Source: Virgibacillus dokdonensis
Lineage (GTDB): Bacteria > Bacillota > Bacilli > Bacillales > Amphibacillaceae
NCBI RefSeq assembly: GCF_900166595.1
Contig: NZ_LT745762.1
Coordinates: 1 to 55,969, forward strand
Length of the DNA stretch: 55,969 nt
Direction of reading: 5' to 3'
Notes under the pieces: generated by a model
What the model saw: only the letters and a program-made list of their open reading frames with translations
Told to the model about the DNA's origin: nothing
Databases searched by the model: none
Shown: positions 26,241-35,954 of the stretch, one piece after another
Layout: the number at the start of each line of letters is the position of its first letter
How positions within the stretch are numbered: the stretch's first letter is position 1
Made by a program: the position numbers and the translations under genes

Positions 26241-26339
26241 TAACACTACATATTCTACATAACACCTATGTATTTCATGTCTATCATTCATACATTTTAA
26301 GCTATGCCATCGTTTTTCGAAAACGTTTAAGCAACAGGC

Positions 26340-26882
26340 TCATTTATCCTCGGCTTTTGGCACATGCTTAAAAATCTCACCAGACTCAAAAAATTCAATA
26401 AGACGACTTATCCAATCCAAGTAATCGAGCGAACCTTTAATTTCTACTAATAAATTATCCAATTGTGCTTCTAATTCTGCGTTAAGCACACCTTCCTCAC
26501 GCAAATGCAACAATTTTTTATATAAGCTATGTTCATGCAATCTACTTTTACTAATAGTTTTCCGCCAATTTGCTGTAAACAAAGCAATAAACGTTTGATA
26601 ATAATCGTTTTCTACTTTTACTAAATCCTTGCGAACACCTTTCATAAACACTTTTTCTGCGAGGTTTAATTCAATCATTTCTCGAACAACCTGGCTCATC
26701 CGCATTTTACTCATTCCCATAGCTTCAGACAATTGCTCAAGCGTCATCGGATCCCTATTTAACGAAATAATACCAAATACACGTCCAACTGTCTTGGAAA
26801 CTCCAAATGTATACACATTATCTGCTATCTTTTCAACAACTTGATTCTCTAACTTTTCAATTTGATTTTCCAAGTTTTCCAT
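26340..26882 (-). CDS. GbsR/OpcR-type (MarR superfamily) repressor
   Basis: 180 residues from the ATG at 26882 (AAGGAG nine bases upstream). The N-terminal coiled segment is followed by a winged helix (about residues 45-100, MTLEQLSEAMGMSKMRMSQVVREMIEL), then a C-terminal helical domain with YLDWISRLIEFFESGEIFKHVP. This matches Bacillus GbsR and OpcR, which repress choline/glycine betaine uptake and synthesis genes. It is transcribed divergently from opuCABCD, whose promoter is in the 275-base gap between them, so it is very likely the repressor of that operon. No betaine synthesis genes (gbsA/gbsB) are in the window. Confidence 0.87.
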   Translation of the reverse strand: MENLENQIEKLENQVVEKIADNVYTFGVSKTVGRVFGIISLNRDPMTLEQLSEAMGMSKMRMSQVVREMIELNLAEKVFMKGVRKDLVKVENDYYQTFIALFTANWRKTISKSRLHEHSLYKKLLHLREEGVLNAELEAQLDNLLVEIKGSLDYLDWISRLIEFFESGEIFKHVPKAEDK

Positions 26883-27034
26883 ACCATTTTTCTCCTTGAA
26901 CAATTTGTATATAACAGTAAATATACCACAGTTTATTTTAAAAACAAAAAGGCAAATGAGTAGTTAATATTAGAAAAATGAAGCATTTCTAAGAATAAGC
27001 TTATATAAAATGAATAAAATATATTTTTTATATA

Positions 27035-27043
27035 TGTTATAAT
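27035..27043 (+). promoter_or_regulatory. Extended -10 promoter element for opuCABCD
   Basis: TGTTATAAT (TGnTATAAT) lies in a very AT-rich stretch 115 bases before the opuCA start. The -35 region is weak, as extended -10 promoters allow. The surrounding alternating AT sequence offers several possible regulator sites, none of which can be assigned. Confidence 0.5.
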
Positions 27044-27157
27044 ATATATAAGGATATATGCTGTTTTCTTTTTAATATTCCTTATTTTATAATAAGTTCA
27101 AGTAGCGACGATGAGCTTAGCAAATTATTTTGACAAAAATAAAGGGGGTGCTTTGTT

Positions 27158-28294
27158 TTGCTTCGATTAGAACATGTATCAAAAATATTTGAAGACGGAA
27201 CAAAAGCAGTCGATGACATTAACTTAGAAATAGGTAGTGGAGAGTTTGTTGTTTTTATCGGCCCAAGCGGCTGCGGAAAAACAACCACCATGAAGATGAT
27301 TAATCGCTTAATTGAAACGACAGAAGGTAACATTTTTATTGAACAAGAAAATATTAAAGACAAAGACGTTGTCGAACTAAGACGTTCGATCGGCTATGTG
27401 ATACAACAAATTGGCTTATTTCCTCATATGACGATCGCAGAAAACATTTCACTTGTCCCAAAATTACTTCACTGGCCGGAGGATAAGCGTCGTGCACGTG
27501 CAGAAGAATTACTACAGCTCGTAAATATGGATAAAGCTTACTTAGATAAATATCCGAATGAACTAAGTGGTGGTCAACAGCAACGAATCGGTGTCCAACG
27601 TGCTCTCGCCGCTGACCCACCACTTATTTTAATGGACGAACCTTTTGGAGCACTCGATCCAATCACTCGTGATAGTTTACAAGAAGAATTTAAAAAGCTG
27701 CAACAATCCTTAGGAAAAACAATCGTATTTGTTACGCATGATATGGATGAAGCCATTAAACTAGCAGATCGTATCGTCATTATGCGCCAAGGAAAAATTG
27801 TTCAGGTAGGATCACCAGAAGAAATTCTTAGTCAGCCGGCGAATGCGTTCGTCGAAGAATTCATTGGAAAACACCGCCTCATTGAATCTAGACCAACATT
27901 ACAGACCGTACAACAAATTATGAACGAAAACCCAATTTCCATTAATGAAGAGCAAACCATTTCTGAAGCTATCCGACTAATGAAAGATCATAAAGTTGAC
28001 TCCTTGCTCGTCATCGATGAAAAACGTGTACTGCAAGGGATGATTGACATCGAAATGATTGAACAAAACAGAAAAAAACAAGGAAATGTGAAAGATATCA
28101 TGGAAACTTCCATCTATAAGGTAGAACAGCATGCGCTTTTACGTGATACAGTTCACAAAATTTTACGTAATGGTTTCCGCTATGTACCTGTGGTAGATAG
28201 GGAAAACAAGCTAATCGGGATTGTAACGCGAGCCAGCTTAGCAAATATTGTCTATGATTCTATCTGGGGAAACAGTGAAAGCATTTCTGTGTAA
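27158..28294 (+). CDS. opuCA: Glycine betaine/carnitine/choline ABC transporter, ATP-binding subunit
   Basis: 378 residues from the TTG at 27158, which has GGGGGTG upstream. The ATPase domain spans about 1-240: Walker A GPSGCGKTT, signature LSGGQQQRIGVQRA, Walker B LILMDEPFGALDP and the switch His in VTHDMDEA. A tandem CBS pair follows (about 250-370), which in OpuA/OpuC relatives senses ionic strength or nucleotides. It powers uptake of osmoprotectants. First gene of a four-gene operon in the standard OpuC order ATPase-permease-binding protein-permease. Members called OpuB and OpuC differ only in substrate range, so which of the two applies is not decidable here. Confidence 0.92.
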   Translation: MLRLEHVSKIFEDGTKAVDDINLEIGSGEFVVFIGPSGCGKTTTMKMINRLIETTEGNIFIEQENIKDKDVVELRRSIGYVIQQIGLFPHMTIAENISLVPKLLHWPEDKRRARAEELLQLVNMDKAYLDKYPNELSGGQQQRIGVQRALAADPPLILMDEPFGALDPITRDSLQEEFKKLQQSLGKTIVFVTHDMDEAIKLADRIVIMRQGKIVQVGSPEEILSQPANAFVEEFIGKHRLIESRPTLQTVQQIMNENPISINEEQTISEAIRLMKDHKVDSLLVIDEKRVLQGMIDIEMIEQNRKKQGNVKDIMETSIYKVEQHALLRDTVHKILRNGFRYVPVVDRENKLIGIVTRASLANIVYDSIWGNSESISV

Positions 28295-28327
28295 AGAGCT
28301 CATGTAGTGGACAAAATGTCGTTCTCT

Positions 28328-28420
28328 ATTCTTAAAACAGGCAAAGTTAGAACAACTTGTTTTTTGCCAAATCTCTATGGCGATGAAATGCCGCCGATCT
28401 GCTTAGCTATCGTATAAATC
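28328..28420 (+). repeat. Repeat family A-like sequence inside the opuC operon
   Basis: Degenerate: GTTAGAACAACTTG, TTTTTTGCCAAATCTCTATGGCGATGAAATGCC and GCTATCGTATAAATCC follow the family order. It sits between opuCA and opuCB, in the transcript. Confidence 0.4.
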
Positions 28421-28450
28421 CATTCTCCCATTTACAAAGGAAGTGATAAC

Positions 28451-29104
28451 GTGGAGACATTGCAAACATTTTTTGCGGAATACGGAAATCAATTGTTATT
28501 TAAAACGTGGGAACATCTATATATTTCTCTCATCTCGATATCTTTAGGAATCTTCGTTGCTGTTCCACTAGGAGTGGCATTAACACGTATTCCTAAAGTA
28601 GCGGACAAAATCATGTCCCTGGTAGGTATTATTCAAACATTCCCTACTTTAGCGATATTAGCCTTCTTCATCCCACTTTTAGGAATAGGAAAAGTGCCTG
28701 CTATCGTTGCCTTATTTTTCTACTCTCTCCTCCCTATTCTTCGTAATACGTACACAGGTGTTTATAGCGTAAGTGACAATATTATTGAAGCCGGCCGAGG
28801 AATGGGCATGACAAGCTGGGAACGAATACGCATGGTGGAATTACCACTAGCAGTCCCTGTAATCATGGCAGGCATTCGCGTATCTACCGTCTACTTAATC
28901 GGTTGGGCAACGCTCGCCTCTTATATTGGTGCAGGAGGTTTAGGTGACTTTATTTTTGATGGTCTGAATTTATTTAAAACCGAATTCATTTTGGCAGGAG
29001 CGATTCCGACGACCTTGCTCGCTTTAATAATTGATTATGTATTAGGTCGACTAGAAGCACGTCTAACCCCTACAGGACTTAGAAATCCATCGGAAGCTGC
29101 ATAG
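28451..29104 (+). CDS. opuCB: Glycine betaine/carnitine/choline ABC transporter, permease subunit
   Basis: 217 residues starting at GTG 28451, with AAAGGAAGTGAT upstream. About six membrane helices and the coupling-helix motif [22 protein letters not shown] (about 113-134), which docks on the ATPase. It pairs with the second permease OpuCD, whose equivalent motif is ESGRGMGMTKLQLLRMVEFPLA. Placed 156 bases after opuCA; the gap contains a degenerate repeat A, unusual since these genes normally abut. Confidence 0.92.
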   Translation: METLQTFFAEYGNQLLFKTWEHLYISLISISLGIFVAVPLGVALTRIPKVADKIMSLVGIIQTFPTLAILAFFIPLLGIGKVPAIVALFFYSLLPILRNTYTGVYSVSDNIIEAGRGMGMTSWERIRMVELPLAVPVIMAGIRVSTVYLIGWATLASYIGAGGLGDFIFDGLNLFKTEFILAGAIPTTLLALIIDYVLGRLEARLTPTGLRNPSEAA

Positions 29105-29121
29105 AAAGGAGGTTACGTACA

Positions 29122-30039
29122 TTGTTGCATGTTAGAAAGATACTCATCATCTTGACAATCACTTTACTACTACTAAGTGGTTGCTCGTTACCAGGTCTAA
29201 GCGGCTCTTCCAAAGATACATTAAAAATTGGCACCTTAAACACGTCTGAATCGATGACTGTTGGATACATTATTAAACAATTAATTGAACATAAAACCGA
29301 TTATCATGCAGAGATCATTGGAAATATGGGATCATCCATTGTCCAGCACCAAGCACTTGAACAAGGAGAAGTCGATATAACAGGAACGAGGTATACAGGT
29401 ACTGACTTACCTGGCGCTTTACAAATGGAACTGATTACTGATCCAGATAAAGCTTTGAAAGTAGTACAAAGGGAGTTTAAGGAACGTTTTGACCAAACTT
29501 GGTTCGATCCTTATGGTTTTGAAAACTCGTATGCATTTACCGTTACAAGTGAACTAGCTAAAGAAAAAAGTTTAGAAAAAGTTTCCGATGTGGAACCGTA
29601 TGCTGCCGATTTACGTCTTGGAGTGGATAATTCTTGGTTAAACCGTGAAGGGGACGGTTACCAAGGGTTTATTGATACGTATGGGTTTGAATTTGGCAAA
29701 GCATATCCGATGCAAATTGGACTAGTCTATCAAGCGGTTGATAGTGGCAATATGGATGTCGTTCTTGCCTATACAACAGACGGGCGAATTGAAGAATTTA
29801 ATCTTGTCAACTTAGAAGATGATAAAGATTTCTTCCCACCTTACGACGCTTCACCTGTAGCAAGAAACGATATATTGGAAAAGTACCCTGAAGTACGTGA
29901 TATCTTGGAATCTTTAGCTGGAAAAATTGATGAAGAAACAATGCGTCATATGAACTATGAGGCAGATGTAAAAATGAAAGAACCTTATGTTGTCGCAAAA
30001 GAATTTTTAGAAGAGCATCATTACTTTGAACATGAATAA
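29122..30039 (+). CDS. opuCC: Osmoprotectant-binding lipoprotein of the OpuC transporter
   Basis: 305 residues. The lipoprotein signal peptide (MLHVRKILIILTITLLLL) ends in the lipobox LLSGC, so the mature protein is anchored by Cys21 outside the membrane. The type II binding fold follows: TLKIGTLNTSESMTVGYIIK at the N-terminus, then DITGTRYTGTDL, and VLAYTTDGRIEEFNLVNLEDDK late in the protein, as in OpuCC/OpuBC. TTG start with AAAGGAGG nine bases upstream; 17 bases after opuCB. It delivers glycine betaine, carnitine or choline to the OpuCB/OpuCD channel. Confidence 0.92.
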   Translation: MLHVRKILIILTITLLLLSGCSLPGLSGSSKDTLKIGTLNTSESMTVGYIIKQLIEHKTDYHAEIIGNMGSSIVQHQALEQGEVDITGTRYTGTDLPGALQMELITDPDKALKVVQREFKERFDQTWFDPYGFENSYAFTVTSELAKEKSLEKVSDVEPYAADLRLGVDNSWLNREGDGYQGFIDTYGFEFGKAYPMQIGLVYQAVDSGNMDVVLAYTTDGRIEEFNLVNLEDDKDFFPPYDASPVARNDILEKYPEVRDILESLAGKIDEETMRHMNYEADVKMKEPYVVAKEFLEEHHYFEHE

Positions 30040-30060
30040 GGAAGGAAAGTAGGTGATTTT

Positions 30061-30699
30061 TTGGAAACGTTAGTGGAGTTATGGAACTATTATGCACAAA
30101 ATTATGCTTATGTATGGGAAGAATTTTATCGACATTTTCTCATGTCTGCTTATGGAGTGTTATTTGCAGCTATTGTCGCTATTCCTGTAGGCATTTTCAT
30201 CGCCAGAAAAGCCCATTTAAGTAAGTGGATATTTTCATTTACAAATGTTATTCAAACCATTCCAGCATTAGCAATGCTAGCAGTGTTAATGTTGGTATTA
30301 GGGTTAGGCCCAAACACCGTTGTCGCTGCATTATTTTTATATTCCCTACTTCCAATTGTTCGTAACACATATACAGGCATCCGCAATGTTGATCAAGCAT
30401 TAATCGAATCAGGGAGAGGAATGGGGATGACAAAGTTGCAATTATTACGAATGGTTGAATTCCCCTTAGCTCTTTCCGTCATCATGGCTGGGCTTCGAAC
30501 AGCACTCGTAATTAGCATTAGTATCGCTACGATTGGTGCTTTTATTGGAGGTGGCGGTTTAGGAGCAATCATCATCCGAGGCACGAACGTATCCGATGGA
30601 ACAGCCATTATTTTAGCTGGGGCCATTCCGACAGCACTCATGGCGGTCGTTGCTGACTTGGGCTTGGGGTGGATTGAAAAACGACTGATGCCGCGGTAA
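30061..30699 (+). CDS. opuCD: Glycine betaine/carnitine/choline ABC transporter, second permease subunit
   Basis: 212 residues from TTG 30061 (GTAGGTGATT upstream), 21 bases after opuCC. Six predicted helices; the coupling-helix block IESGRGMGMTKLQLLRMVEFP lies in mid-protein and ATIGAFIGGGGLGAIIIRG follows, the glycine-rich stretch conserved in Opu and Yeh permeases. Last gene of the operon. Repeat family C follows and supplies a hairpin in the 3' region. Confidence 0.92.
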   Translation: METLVELWNYYAQNYAYVWEEFYRHFLMSAYGVLFAAIVAIPVGIFIARKAHLSKWIFSFTNVIQTIPALAMLAVLMLVLGLGPNTVVAALFLYSLLPIVRNTYTGIRNVDQALIESGRGMGMTKLQLLRMVEFPLALSVIMAGLRTALVISISIATIGAFIGGGGLGAIIIRGTNVSDGTAIILAGAIPTALMAVVADLGLGWIEKRLMPR

Positions 30700-30727
30700 G
30701 ATGAGTTTTCGTCGTGAGGTTTTAGAT

Positions 30728-30935
30728 TAGTAAACAATATAAAGTGAATCTTCAATGAGTGGAGGTTTTCTCTCTTCTTTCACTGATTGTTAGTAGCTCA
30801 AGGGTATGATTTAAACGCCTCTTACAAAAAAGGGGATTTAGGTGCTGTTATACTCCCGCTTAAATTTGTCCAGATCAAATCTACAAATTCTTGAAGTGGC
30901 AGTCTTACAGCACCTTATATCACGGATAAACTCAG
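30728..30935 (+). repeat. Repeat family C, full copy
   Basis: Two parts. First ATATAAAGTGAATCTTCAAT, a hairpin CAATGAGTG...CACTGATTG. Then after about 60 bases TAGGTGCTGTTATACTCCCG ... GGCAGTCTTACAGCACCTTATAT, whose ends AGGTGCTGT and ACAGCACCT pair. The same order and sequence recur at 52607-52795. It lies directly downstream of opuCD. Confidence 0.65.
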
Positions 30936-31002
30936 AAAAAAATAGAGAGAGAGGAATGATTTATTTAGAAAAATACAGCAGAAGATGTTGCTATCTATAG
31001 AA

Positions 31003-31034
31003 CCACGCTGTCAACAATCATGCAGACAGCGTGG
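31003..31034 (-). terminator. Hairpin at the end of the MFS gene
   Basis: CCACGCTGTC (31003-31012) pairs with GACAGCGTGG (31025-31034), loop 12. The stem overlaps the last codons and stop of the MFS gene. The T-run is better on the plus strand (TTCTTTTTTG), so it may end opuCD read-through as well. Confidence 0.6.
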
Positions 31035-32316
31035 ATTCTTCCCTTCTTTTTTGTTTTAATCGTGCCCAATATACGATCGGTATTAACATAAGCGCGACAG
31101 ATGTACCGATAAAACCCAACATCGCATAGCTTGAATAAGCAACGATAACACCTGATACAACACTTCCGAATGAACCACCAAGTGCTACCCAAACATCAAT
31201 GGACCCTTGTGTTTTCGCTCGATGATGAATCGTTGTGGAATCAATAATAATGGATGTTCCACTGATAACCCCGAAGTTCCAACCAAGACCTAATAGAACA
31301 AGAGCGATCGTTAAACCAATGAATGAATCACCAGGGACAAAAGCGGCCAAAACTCCAGATATAGCTAACGTAATTGCTGTGGCGACCGCCATGGCATTTC
31401 TACCAATCCGATCTACTAACGCTCCTGTACCAAGTGATGGCAAATACATCGCCGCGATATGAAGACCAATCACCATTCCAATTGCTGTTAAGCCGCCACC
31501 GTGATTTTGCATATGAACGGGTGTCATTGTCATAACCGCCACCATGACAACTTGAGATAACACTAGGAGCATTGCCCCAGCAAATATCCCAACGCGACTT
31601 ACTTTTTGTGCTGGAATAGATTCTACAGATTCAGTATGCTTTTGCTTTGCTTCATAAGCGGCTAGAGCCCTTGCAATGATTAAAGGGTCTGGTCGCATGA
31701 ACAAGAAAATCGTTAGCCCAGCTAACAAATAGGCTACGGCAGCAAGAATAAATGGACCAGCTAATGGGTGCATCCCGATAGCCTTAGCCACTTCTCCCAT
31801 TGGTGTAACTAAATTAGGACCAGCCACAGCGCCAAATGTCGTGGCAACCATAGCAATACTAACAGATTTAGCCCGTTGTTTTTCAGAAGCGAGGTCCGTA
31901 CCCGCATAACGAGCCATTAAGTTCGTCGCTGTACCTGCACCATACACAAAAAGAGATATAAATAACAACAGTACACTATTCATGTTCGCAGCTACTATGA
32001 CGCCAATAGCGCCAACACCCCCGGAAATAAATCCAAAGGTCAACCCATGACGACGTCCTAAACGTTGTGTCAAACGCCCTACAAGATATGCAGCTAGTGC
32101 AGAACCAAGTGTAAATAAAGCTGCCGGTACCCCTGCAAAACTTTCTGTTCCTAGCATATCTTGAGCTAGCAGTGCTCCAACAGTAATACCAGCAGCTAAT
32201 CCTGCACCGCCAAAAATTTGCGATAGTAAAACAATCCATAAAGATCGTTTATACAGCTTTTGCCTTTCTTCCTGTGACTCCATATAATGTTGAATCATTT
32301 TCTTATCTTCTTTCAT
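31018..32316 (-). CDS. MFS transporter (unknown substrate)
   Basis: 432 residues, about 12 membrane helices. Loop 2-3 reads LVGRLTQRLGRRHG, close to the G-x-x-x-D-R-x-G-R-R motif A without the Asp; the second half has GALVDRIGRNAMA. A cytosolic central loop (about 205-230, IARALAAYEAKQKHTESVES) separates the two six-helix halves. AGGAGGGAAGGGCA precedes the ATG. It is transcribed toward the opuC operon and stands alone. Relatives are annotated only as general MFS transporters, so the substrate is not predicted. Confidence 0.85.
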   Translation of the reverse strand: MKEDKKMIQHYMESQEERQKLYKRSLWIVLLSQIFGGAGLAAGITVGALLAQDMLGTESFAGVPAALFTLGSALAAYLVGRLTQRLGRRHGLTFGFISGGVGAIGVIVAANMNSVLLLFISLFVYGAGTATNLMARYAGTDLASEKQRAKSVSIAMVATTFGAVAGPNLVTPMGEVAKAIGMHPLAGPFILAAVAYLLAGLTIFLFMRPDPLIIARALAAYEAKQKHTESVESIPAQKVSRVGIFAGAMLLVLSQVVMVAVMTMTPVHMQNHGGGLTAIGMVIGLHIAAMYLPSLGTGALVDRIGRNAMAVATAITLAISGVLAAFVPGDSFIGLTIALVLLGLGWNFGVISGTSIIIDSTTIHHRAKTQGSIDVWVALGGSFGSVVSGVIVAYSSYAMLGFIGTSVALMLIPIVYWARLKQKRREESTLSA

Positions 32317-32719
32317 TGCCCTTCCCTCCTCTTAAATCCGAATAAGATAAGCTTATACTATAATAGAACTAATTAGCGTTCACACCAAAAAAGCTATGTA
32401 GTTAAGCTCATCACTATATACAGTTTCAACAACCCACCATTACCATATTTATATTTGCAACACAGATATTTTTAAGTAGAGTACTATTTGTTAAAAACCA
32501 TATCGGTTCATCCACCCTATAAATACCTACCAAGGTATTATACAAGACGATTTACCTTAATGCTATCTATCTGTTTAAGAATATGTAATTACAACTATAC
32601 AGATGCTTATGGTTTAATGATAGAATGATAACATTAAACCATAGGCAACGGACTGAAAATTCAATATTCCCTTGTTCCATTTTTTACTTCACAACCCAAA
32701 ATAGAGGAGTGAATGATAA
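32317..32719. other. Divergent promoter gap between the MFS gene and the unknown gene
   Basis: 403 bases without a coding frame. AT-rich; GCTTATACTATAATAG near 32350 resembles the middle of repeat family A but is too short to call. No regulator site recognised. Confidence 0.5.
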
Positions 32720-33274
32720 ATGAATATAAAAGGTAAACAAGTATACCCTAATTGCCCAACTATTCATAGAGCTTTAGTAATTGGTGGGATGACTAAAACC
32801 CAGCTTATTCAAAAATTGCAACAAAGCACCATCGCATTAAACGAATATGCACAACAACTGTTCGCTAGTGATATATTTACAACTTCTCATACAAAATATA
32901 CGGTACACACCGTACAATTAACCGTACGTGACCTTGGTTACGCTAAAGGAGCTACTACGCATGAGCTGTTTAAACGAGCGAGCGACCTCGGTTTAAAATT
33001 ATGCCCTCTTGAATTAGCGGTCTACCTCAGACTGGAATACGTAAATCAGCCAGAATATAGCTTGAATAATAGTTCAAAACGCCATCAAGCTCCATCTGGC
33101 TCCATTACAATAGCATCGGAAATACGAACAGAGGACGATCATTTCCCTAAAGGGTTCTACCTAAGACGAATTAACGACGTATTATGGCTTCGAGGTTACC
33201 TTGCTGATCACTTGCACGTATGGAACCCAGGCGACCACTTTATTTTTTGCCAAACAACTTTTAGAAAAACTTAG
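32720..33274 (+). CDS. Conserved Bacillaceae protein of unknown function
   Basis: 184 residues, soluble. I recall related proteins in other Bacillaceae, sometimes labelled 'helicase' without basis; there are no helicase motifs here. Recognisable conserved stretches are KGKQVYPNCPTIHRALV (4-20), VRDLGYAKGATTHELFKRAS (about 69-88), PSGSITIASEI and FPKGFYLRRINDVLWLRGY (about 143-161), then LHVWNPGDHFIFC, where homologs end. The last residues (TTFRKT and stop) are encoded by the start of a family A repeat (33261 onward), so the repeat has supplied a new stop codon. A terminator follows at 33330-33378. Confidence 0.7.
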   Translation: MNIKGKQVYPNCPTIHRALVIGGMTKTQLIQKLQQSTIALNEYAQQLFASDIFTTSHTKYTVHTVQLTVRDLGYAKGATTHELFKRASDLGLKLCPLELAVYLRLEYVNQPEYSLNNSSKRHQAPSGSITIASEIRTEDDHFPKGFYLRRINDVLWLRGYLADHLHVWNPGDHFIFCQTTFRKT

Positions 33275-33328
33275 CTATCATGACGATAGCCATAATTTTT
33301 CTGATGCTATAAACCCTATAGTGGAAAC
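33261..33328 (+). repeat. Repeat family A, shortened copy
   Basis: TTAGAAAAACTTAGCTATCATGACGATAGCC, then TAATTTTTCTGATGCTATAAACC and CTATAGTGGAAAC. The hairpin is reduced to GCTATC/GATAGC with a 5-base loop but still pairs, with arms different from other copies. Its first bases encode the end of the preceding gene. Confidence 0.7.
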
Positions 33329-33329
33329 A

Positions 33330-33378
33330 AAAAAAGCAATGCATTCCCTCTGTAAACTAGGAATAAAATTGCTTTTTT
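33330..33378 (+). terminator. Intrinsic terminator
   Basis: AAAAAAGCAAT (33330-33340) pairs with ATTGCTTTTTT (33368-33378); an inner ATTCC/GGAAT stem extends it. Ends in T-run. It serves the gene at 32720-33274. Confidence 0.85.
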
Positions 33379-33565
33379 CAAAACATTAAATGGGGGGGAT
33401 AAATTTTAGTCAACCTATCCTATTTGATGTTTCTTATCCGCTATACACAAATATTCTTCCCTAATCCATATAGATTCTCATTGTTAACAAGTATGAAACT
33501 AACTGCTACATCAAATAAATTACTACCATCGATATGAGGCTTCCTTCACGTTATCAATGATCTCT

Positions 33566-35575
33566 CTAAAATGTAAACTTCGTCATCAACTGATGAAGCT
33601 TGTCTGCTAACTTCTCCATTTTTTCCGAATTACGAACAATCTCTTCCATAGAACTACTTGTTTCTTCTGTAGTCGCAGATATTTCTTCTACCCCAGCAGC
33701 AGCCTGTTCTGCACTAGAAGCAACCTCCTCAATCGAACGATTCATATCTTGGCTTGACGCTGTCATATCACGGAGATGATTGGAGATGTTTGTAATATGC
33801 TCTCCCATTTTAGCAATAGATGTGTTAATTTGTACAAATGTTTCTAACGTCGTTTGAATTTGGCTTGCCCCCACTTCTACCTCTTGGTACCCCGTTTGTA
33901 AAGATGTCGTTACGTTCATCGATTCTTGTTGAATATTGCCTACAATTTCCGTAATATCCGTTACAGATGTTGCCACTTCTTCTGCAAGCTTTCTTATCTC
34001 CGTGGCTACTACGGCAAAGCCTTGTCCATGTTCCCCTGCACGAGCAGCTTCTATAGAAGCATTCAAAGCTAATAAATTCGTTTGATCTGCAATATCATGA
34101 ACGATCGTAATTAATTCACTAATCTGTTTTGACTGCTGATCAAGACCTCTCACTTTTTCAACCGCCTCATGAACAATATGATAAATGGTATCCATTTGTT
34201 CCTTCGATGCTTGCATTCGCCTGCTTCCTTCATCTGTTAAGTTTTGAACTTTTTTAGAGTTCGTCTCCGTCAGCTCCCCTTTTTCATTCACATCTTTCAT
34301 TTTCGTGTCAAATTCACCCATCCCATGAGCTAACTGATTCGCACTATGAGCTTGCGTCTCTGAACCTGCAGCAAGTTCCTCCATCGTTGCAGCAATTTGA
34401 TCTGTACCAGCATGTACTTCATTCGCAAATTGCGTTAGGTCTTCACTATGATGACGAACCGCCTCGGAAGCTGTCTGCATTTCATCCAGTAAATGGCGCA
34501 TATTTTCCCCCATCTTATTAGAAGCGCGAACGAGTTGCCCTGTTTCATCTGCTGAATGTGAGATTAATGGTGGGTCGCTCAAGTCACCAGCAGCAATCTT
34601 ATTCATGCGATACATAACAGATTTAATCGGTTTTGTTATTCGATTCGTAATGAGCAAGGAGAGAATGACACCGATAATAATAACGATAATTAAAGCAACA
34701 ACAATAGGTATAATGACACTTTTGGCTTTACTGGCAAATTCCGCTTGATCTACTGTTCCACCAATAATCCAGCCAGTAGTTGGATTTGTAGCAAAGCTGA
34801 TCACTTTCTCTTCGTCATTTACTTCGTATTCCAAAGATCCTTGCTTTTGCGTATTTGTTAACTTTTCAAACAAAATCTCATCCATTTGCTGTCCTACTTT
34901 TTCTTCCTCTGGATGAACAATATAATGCCCTGCTTGGTCAAGTACCATTGCATAACCCGTTTCTCCTATACTCACCTGTTTTACCATATCCATTAACGTA
35001 TTGATCGTTACATCAACAGCAAATACACCCTGCAACTTCTGATTATCATAATAAGCCCTTGCTGCTGTCAACACCGTTTTTCCTGTACCTTCATCCACAT
35101 AAGGACGCGTCCAAATCGTCTCTCCATCTGCTTTTACAGCCTGTTGATACCAAGGTCTTTCTTTCGGGTTGTAGTTTTCATCTAAATCACCTGTAGGATC
35201 AATCATATCCCCTGTCTTTTCATCACCTGCGTATATAAACGCAATCGAAGCATGAGCATCTTTAGTCTCTTGTAAACGTGATATTAATTCCGCATGATTT
35301 TCTTGTTTATACTCCAACAGTAAGCTATTAACAGTATACTGTTGGATAATATTGTCTGTATTACTAAAAAACATGTCAAATGTTTCGCTCATACTTTTCA
35401 TTTGGCTTTCTGAACTATTTGTCAGTTCATTCACCATCATTTTAATGGTAAAATTATAACTAATAAGTGCAACTGTTCCACCTGCAAATAGAATGAGCAG
35501 TGTAAAAGGAATAAGTAATTTTGTTTTTATTGATTTTTGTTTAAAAATATGTCGGTTATTTTTGTTAGTGATCAT
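33566..35575 (-). CDS. Methyl-accepting chemotaxis protein with extracellular dCache domain
   Basis: About 669 residues from the ATG at 35575 (AGGGGAG upstream). Membrane helix near 20-42, then an extracellular double-Cache sensor (about 45-285, including [18 protein letters not shown] and a second PAS-like lobe, [19 protein letters not shown]). Membrane helix near 290-312, HAMP (about 313-370) and a long MA signalling domain whose tip reads [40 protein letters not shown]. It resembles Bacillus McpA/McpB/McpC-type receptors for amino acids or related ligands, and works through CheA/CheW, none of which is encoded here. Located next to arginine catabolism; whether it senses amino acids is speculation. 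Confidence 0.92.
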   Translation of the reverse strand: MITNKNNRHIFKQKSIKTKLLIPFTLLILFAGGTVALISYNFTIKMMVNELTNSSESQMKSMSETFDMFFSNTDNIIQQYTVNSLLLEYKQENHAELISRLQETKDAHASIAFIYAGDEKTGDMIDPTGDLDENYNPKERPWYQQAVKADGETIWTRPYVDEGTGKTVLTAARAYYDNQKLQGVFAVDVTINTLMDMVKQVSIGETGYAMVLDQAGHYIVHPEEEKVGQQMDEILFEKLTNTQKQGSLEYEVNDEEKVISFATNPTTGWIIGGTVDQAEFASKAKSVIIPIVVALIIVIIIGVILSLLITNRITKPIKSVMYRMNKIAAGDLSDPPLISHSADETGQLVRASNKMGENMRHLLDEMQTASEAVRHHSEDLTQFANEVHAGTDQIAATMEELAAGSETQAHSANQLAHGMGEFDTKMKDVNEKGELTETNSKKVQNLTDEGSRRMQASKEQMDTIYHIVHEAVEKVRGLDQQSKQISELITIVHDIADQTNLLALNASIEAARAGEHGQGFAVVATEIRKLAEEVATSVTDITEIVGNIQQESMNVTTSLQTGYQEVEVGASQIQTTLETFVQINTSIAKMGEHITNISNHLRDMTASSQDMNRSIEEVASSAEQAAAGVEEISATTEETSSSMEEIVRNSEKMEKLADKLHQLMTKFTF

Positions 35576-35634
35576 ATTTACTCCCCTAACAGTTATAAAT
35601 GATAATACTTGCATGAAGTAACTGGATTTCCAAT

Positions 35635-35702
35635 ATTAGAAAAACTTAGCTTATCATTTTACTTACACTATAATCCTTAAAACTTACACTTTCTTAGTGC
35701 TA
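35635..35702 (+). repeat. Repeat family A, copy lacking the hairpin right arm
   Basis: ATTAGAAAAACTTAGCTTATC, then TACTTACACTATAATCCTTAAAAC and CACTTTCTTAGTGC. Lies upstream of the chemoreceptor gene, antisense to its leader. Confidence 0.6.
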
Positions 35703-35954
35703 AAAATTCGCTTTTAATTAACAAAACCAAGAAAGTTCGAAGGTAAATCCAGTCACAAGGGGGTTCAAGATAGAGCGGCTCTTTCATTGGCAGCTCATTA
35801 TTAGTAACCTTTGGAAACATAGCTTATCACCGATGAAAGCCGTTGTCTTACATCTTCTATAAAGAATATAATTTATACTCCCTAAAGTCCTCTTAGGAAA
35901 CAGCGTATTTACATGATAGACTTATCCAATACATAGCATCCATTCTGGTAAAAA

